NCBI RefSeq assembly: GCF_018130695.1
Contig: NZ_JAFCJX010000015.1
Coordinates: forward strand, 112,001 to 176,000
Length of the DNA stretch: 64,000 nt
Source of the DNA: Bradyrhizobium jicamae
Lineage (GTDB): Bacteria; Pseudomonadota; Alphaproteobacteria; Rhizobiales; Xanthobacteraceae
Direction: 5' to 3'
Within the stretch, counting starts at the first letter, position 1, and each line of letters opens with the position of its first letter. This document shows positions 61,885-64,000 of the stretch, piece by piece. A program made the position numbers and the translations under genes. The notes below the pieces were generated by a model. The model saw only the letters and a list, made by a program, of their open reading frames with translations. It searched no databases and had not been told where the DNA came from.

Positions 61885-62088
61885 ATGCGGTTACGTCCCC
61901 TGCTCAAGTTGCTGTTCCAAGGCGGTGTGCGCGTTGCGGTCGCATCGCTGACCGTTGGGTGCATCGTCTTCGGTCTCTATGTCACCGTGATCCACGTCCA
62001 ACCTCAGACGAAGACGATCGCGGAGGCCGCGCCGAAATCAGGCTGCATGCCAAGCCATTGCCGGCCGAAGGTCGCTGGCGGGCGATAA
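61885..62088 (+). CDS. Small membrane protein, hypothetical
   Basis: A 67-residue protein from ATG 61885 (GAGGA close before it) with one helix (VRVAVASLTVGCIVFGLYVTVI) and a Cys-containing C-terminal tail (SGCMPSHCRPK). The two cysteines may form a disulfide or bind metal in the periplasm. No family is recognised. It lies between the AraC gene and the convergent ScfR gene, 17 bases from that stop. Coding character is plausible but not certain. Confidence 0.45.
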   Translation: MRLRPLLKLLFQGGVRVAVASLTVGCIVFGLYVTVIHVQPQTKTIAEAAPKSGCMPSHCRPKVAGGR

Positions 62089-62105
62089 TCGAAGCGCCCT
62101 CGCGC

Positions 62106-63539
62106 TCAATCCGCCGAGAATCCGAACGGCACGCTCAATGTCCTGAAATCGTCAGGCAAGATCTCGCGGCCGATCGGCAGCGCCGAGCGTGCCGCGCATT
62201 TCGGGCGGTGGCAGACGCGACAGGCGACGCCGATCGGGGTCGGTTCATCCGCGCGCGGGCATTGGCCGTCGCGCGTGTAGATCAACTGGCTGGCATGCTC
62301 GGCGGCGCAGCCGATCGCGATCGCGCGCTCGACGCGGATGGCGCCGAACGAACCGCCGCCGGCGGTGACGGTGCGGGCGATCGAGAAGTAGCGCTGGCCG
62401 TCGGGCAGCTCCAGCCATTGCGTGACGATCTGGCGCGGCGTCTTGAAGATGCCGTGCACCGACCACAGCGGACACGCGCCGCCATGCTTTGCGAATGGAA
62501 ATCCCGCGCCATCGAGCAGCTTCGAGATGTTGCCGGCGGGATCGACGCGGATCAGGAAGAACGGCACCTTTTCCAGGCCCGGCCGCTGCAAGGTCGTGAT
62601 GCGATGAGCGGTCTGTTCAAAACTGGTCCCGAACTGGCGCGCCAGCGCCTCCAGGTCGTAGCGGCGGGTCTCGACGGCTTTCGCAAAGGTCGAGTAGGGC
62701 ATGATGATCGCGGCGGCGGCGTAAGCGGCAAGCGCGCGGCGCGCCAGCAGCTCTGTGCTCTTTGAGGTGAACTGGGCGCCTTCGAGCGCTCCGCCGATCT
62801 CGTCGTCGAGCTCGAGATAGGCGAGCTGCTTTGCCAGTTCGAAATGCAGGCTGGCATTGTCGAGGGAGTCTTCGATCAAGAGCTGCCGGCGATGCAGGTC
62901 GAGGCGCCGGACCGAGCCGAGCATCACGTTCGGCGGCAGATAGCGGACCTGCAGATTGTGACGCGACTGCAACCGTTCGACGAAGCCATTGGTGCCGGCG
63001 GGCATCTGCGCCAGCCGCTCGGCGGCGTCATCGAGCTGCGGAAAATTGTTGCGGCGGGCCGCGAGGAAGCGGCGCACCTCGGCGACGGGGTCGTTGGCGT
63101 CGAAGTTTTCGCCCGGCGCCGCTGATGTCGCCGGCATTGCGCGATCGGCGAGCGCGAGCTGCTCCTCGCGATAGGCGGTGTAGAGACGCAGGAAAGCTTC
63201 GGTCACGCCGGGATAGCTGACCGCGAGATCGGAGATCTCGAGCGCGGGGATGTCGATGTCGGCGAACATCGCCTCCTTCATGATCGCCTGCATCCGCGCC
63301 GCATGATCGGCGCCGCCGTCGCCAGCGAGATCGGCGAGATCGATCTTGTAGGTGCGCGCCAGCCGCAGCAGCATGTCGGCGGTGACCGGCCGCTGGTTGC
63401 GCTCCAGCAGCGCGACGTAGGGGGCGGAGATTTCCAGATCCGCCGCCATGTCGGCCTGGGTCAGGCCGAGGTCGCGCCGCAGCCGGCGCAGGCGGGGGCC
63501 CATGAAGACGGAACGGGTGCTGGACGGGGAGGTCGCCAT
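62106..63539 (-). CDS. ScfR-type (RamB/PrpC-like) short-chain fatty acyl regulator
   Basis: A 477-residue regulator. An XRE-type HTH is at the N-terminus (GPRLRRLRRDLGLTQADMAADLEISAPYVALLERNQRPVTADMLLRLARTY), then an IrrE-like middle domain (about 155-310, with the segment ASLHFELAKQLAYLELDDEIG that corresponds to the peptidase-like helix), and a C-terminal zinc-like region with CxxxxxCxxCxxxxC spacing (CRVCHRPKCAARSALPIG). In actinobacteria RamB controls glyoxylate-cycle genes. The gene is divergent from isocitrate lyase and a palindromic operator lies in the gap, so direct control of aceA is a strong inference. Confidence 0.88.
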   Translation of the reverse strand: MATSPSSTRSVFMGPRLRRLRRDLGLTQADMAADLEISAPYVALLERNQRPVTADMLLRLARTYKIDLADLAGDGGADHAARMQAIMKEAMFADIDIPALEISDLAVSYPGVTEAFLRLYTAYREEQLALADRAMPATSAAPGENFDANDPVAEVRRFLAARRNNFPQLDDAAERLAQMPAGTNGFVERLQSRHNLQVRYLPPNVMLGSVRRLDLHRRQLLIEDSLDNASLHFELAKQLAYLELDDEIGGALEGAQFTSKSTELLARRALAAYAAAAIIMPYSTFAKAVETRRYDLEALARQFGTSFEQTAHRITTLQRPGLEKVPFFLIRVDPAGNISKLLDGAGFPFAKHGGACPLWSVHGIFKTPRQIVTQWLELPDGQRYFSIARTVTAGGGSFGAIRVERAIAIGCAAEHASQLIYTRDGQCPRADEPTPIGVACRVCHRPKCAARSALPIGREILPDDFRTLSVPFGFSAD

Positions 63540-63557
63540 GGTCCAATTCCTCTGGAT

Positions 63558-63580
63558 TGTAATGTTATTACAGCATTACA
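63558..63580. promoter_or_regulatory. ScfR operator in the aceA-scfR gap
   Basis: TGTAAT-GTT-ATTACA (63558-63572) is a perfect palindrome, and a third ATTACA follows at 63575-63580, a partial second site eight bases on. It lies 19 bases before the regulator's start and about 105 bases before the isocitrate lyase start, where it could control both. Pairing with the adjacent ScfR-like protein is inferred from position. Confidence 0.75.
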
Positions 63581-63684
63581 TCGCTTTCTTGTAAAGAATG
63601 ACAAGTTTTCCGCGCCATGGCTAGCGGTTCGTGATGCAGCGCGTCAAATAGGTGGCAGTTACCGTCACCAAAGGGATCACGAAC

Positions 63685-64000
63685 ATGAACTTCCAACCGC
63701 GCGGGATCAGCGATCGGACCCTCCAGGGCCCGGCTTCCTATCAAGAAGAGATCGAGTCGGCGAAGGCGTTGCTCGAAACCAAGCCGACCTGGAACGGGGT
63801 GACGGCCGAAGCCGTGGCGCGCATGCGCCTGCAGAACCGTTTCCGCACCGGCCTCGACATCGCCCGCTACACCGCGGCGCTGATGCGTGCCGACATGGCG
63901 GCCTATGACGCCGACCCGACCAAGTACACCCAGTCGCTCGGCTGCTGGCACGGCTTCATCGCCCAGCAGAAGCTGATCTCGATCAAGAAGCATTTCGGCG
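63685..64000 (+). CDS. aceA: Isocitrate lyase, N-terminal fragment
   Basis: The first 105 residues are in the window; the gene runs off the right edge. MNFQPRGISDRTLQGPASYQEEIESAKALLETKPTWNGVTAEAVARMRLQNRF matches the long-form isocitrate lyase of rhizobia, in which the catalytic loop (K-K-C-G-H) lies further on, outside the window. The enzyme splits isocitrate into glyoxylate and succinate, the first step of the glyoxylate shunt needed for growth on acetate and fatty acids. It is divergent from an ScfR-type regulator. The call rests on the N-terminus and the context, which agree. Confidence 0.88.
   Translation, partial: MNFQPRGISDRTLQGPASYQEEIESAKALLETKPTWNGVTAEAVARMRLQNRFRTGLDIARYTAALMRADMAAYDADPTKYTQSLGCWHGFIAQQKLISIKKHFG

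Overview
The window is a 64 kb stretch of a high-GC alphaproteobacterial chromosome, almost certainly Bradyrhizobium or a close relative (inferred from gene content and from several intergenic palindromic repeat families typical of that genus). Supporting markers are a CpdR-type response regulator, the short-chain-fatty-acyl regulator/isocitrate lyase pair, homospermidine synthase, a ROSE-type thermosensor in front of an Hsp20 gene and an alpha-r8-like small RNA. Almost every base is ordinary chromosomal backbone: no phage, plasmid, transposase or CRISPR array was seen.

Layout. 1-6.6 kb: the htpG 3' end, three uncharacterised or lightly characterised proteins, a MATE exporter, a GNAT, iron superoxide dismutase and a CrcB fluoride channel. 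6.6-7.7 kb: a 1 kb gene-free block of repeats. 7.7-8.7 kb: two overlapping half-permease genes. 8.77-13.8 kb: a zinc-acquisition operon (Zur-like palindrome, small His-rich membrane protein, znuC, znuB, znuA, a COG0523 GTPase with a His-rich loop, a WD40 protein). 13.8-16.5 kb: MgtC, acetoacetate decarboxylase and two hypothetical proteins. 16.7-22 kb: a polyamine locus on the minus strand (ornithine decarboxylase with a ~480-nt leader, GNAT, small membrane protein, RidA, homospermidine synthase). 22-26 kb: an M3 peptidase fused in an operon to a ZevAB-like (DUF1007 + NicO) metal transporter. 26-31.4 kb: MAPEG, ferrochelatase, QmcA/NfeD pair, HxlR regulator with twin operators facing a carboxymuconolactone-decarboxylase-like gene, and arabinose-5-phosphate isomerase. 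31.6-34.8 kb: two outer-membrane beta-barrels. 34.9-41.3 kb: glutamate synthase gltB-gltD. 42.6-43.3 kb: Hsp20 with an RpoH-like promoter and RNA thermometer. 43-53.5 kb: a lipase-like hydrolase, cyclase-TPR protein, LysE, TauE, LysR, Bug protein, HisN, an sRNA, N-formylglutamate amidohydrolase and CpdR. 53.55 kb: tRNA-Val(GAC). 54.4-61.8 kb: aldehyde dehydrogenase plus a Liv-type ABC importer containing a permease-ATPase fusion, with an AraC regulator. 62.1-64 kb: ScfR-type regulator divergent from isocitrate lyase.

Two themes stand out. Metal handling recurs (znu operon, COG0523 GTPase, ZevAB-like pair, ferrochelatase, Fe-SOD), with three separate histidine-rich proteins. RNA-level and DNA-palindrome control is also rich: an overlapping Zur box/-10 with an apparently leaderless start, a polyamine leader RNA, a ROSE thermometer, an sRNA, twin HxlR operators and a palindromic ScfR operator. 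Palindromic repeats sit between genes, twice between cistrons of one operon (livK-livH, gltB-gltD) and once inside the reading frame of znuA. Repeat-family assignments and regulator-operator pairings are inferences from sequence inspection; no database search was possible.
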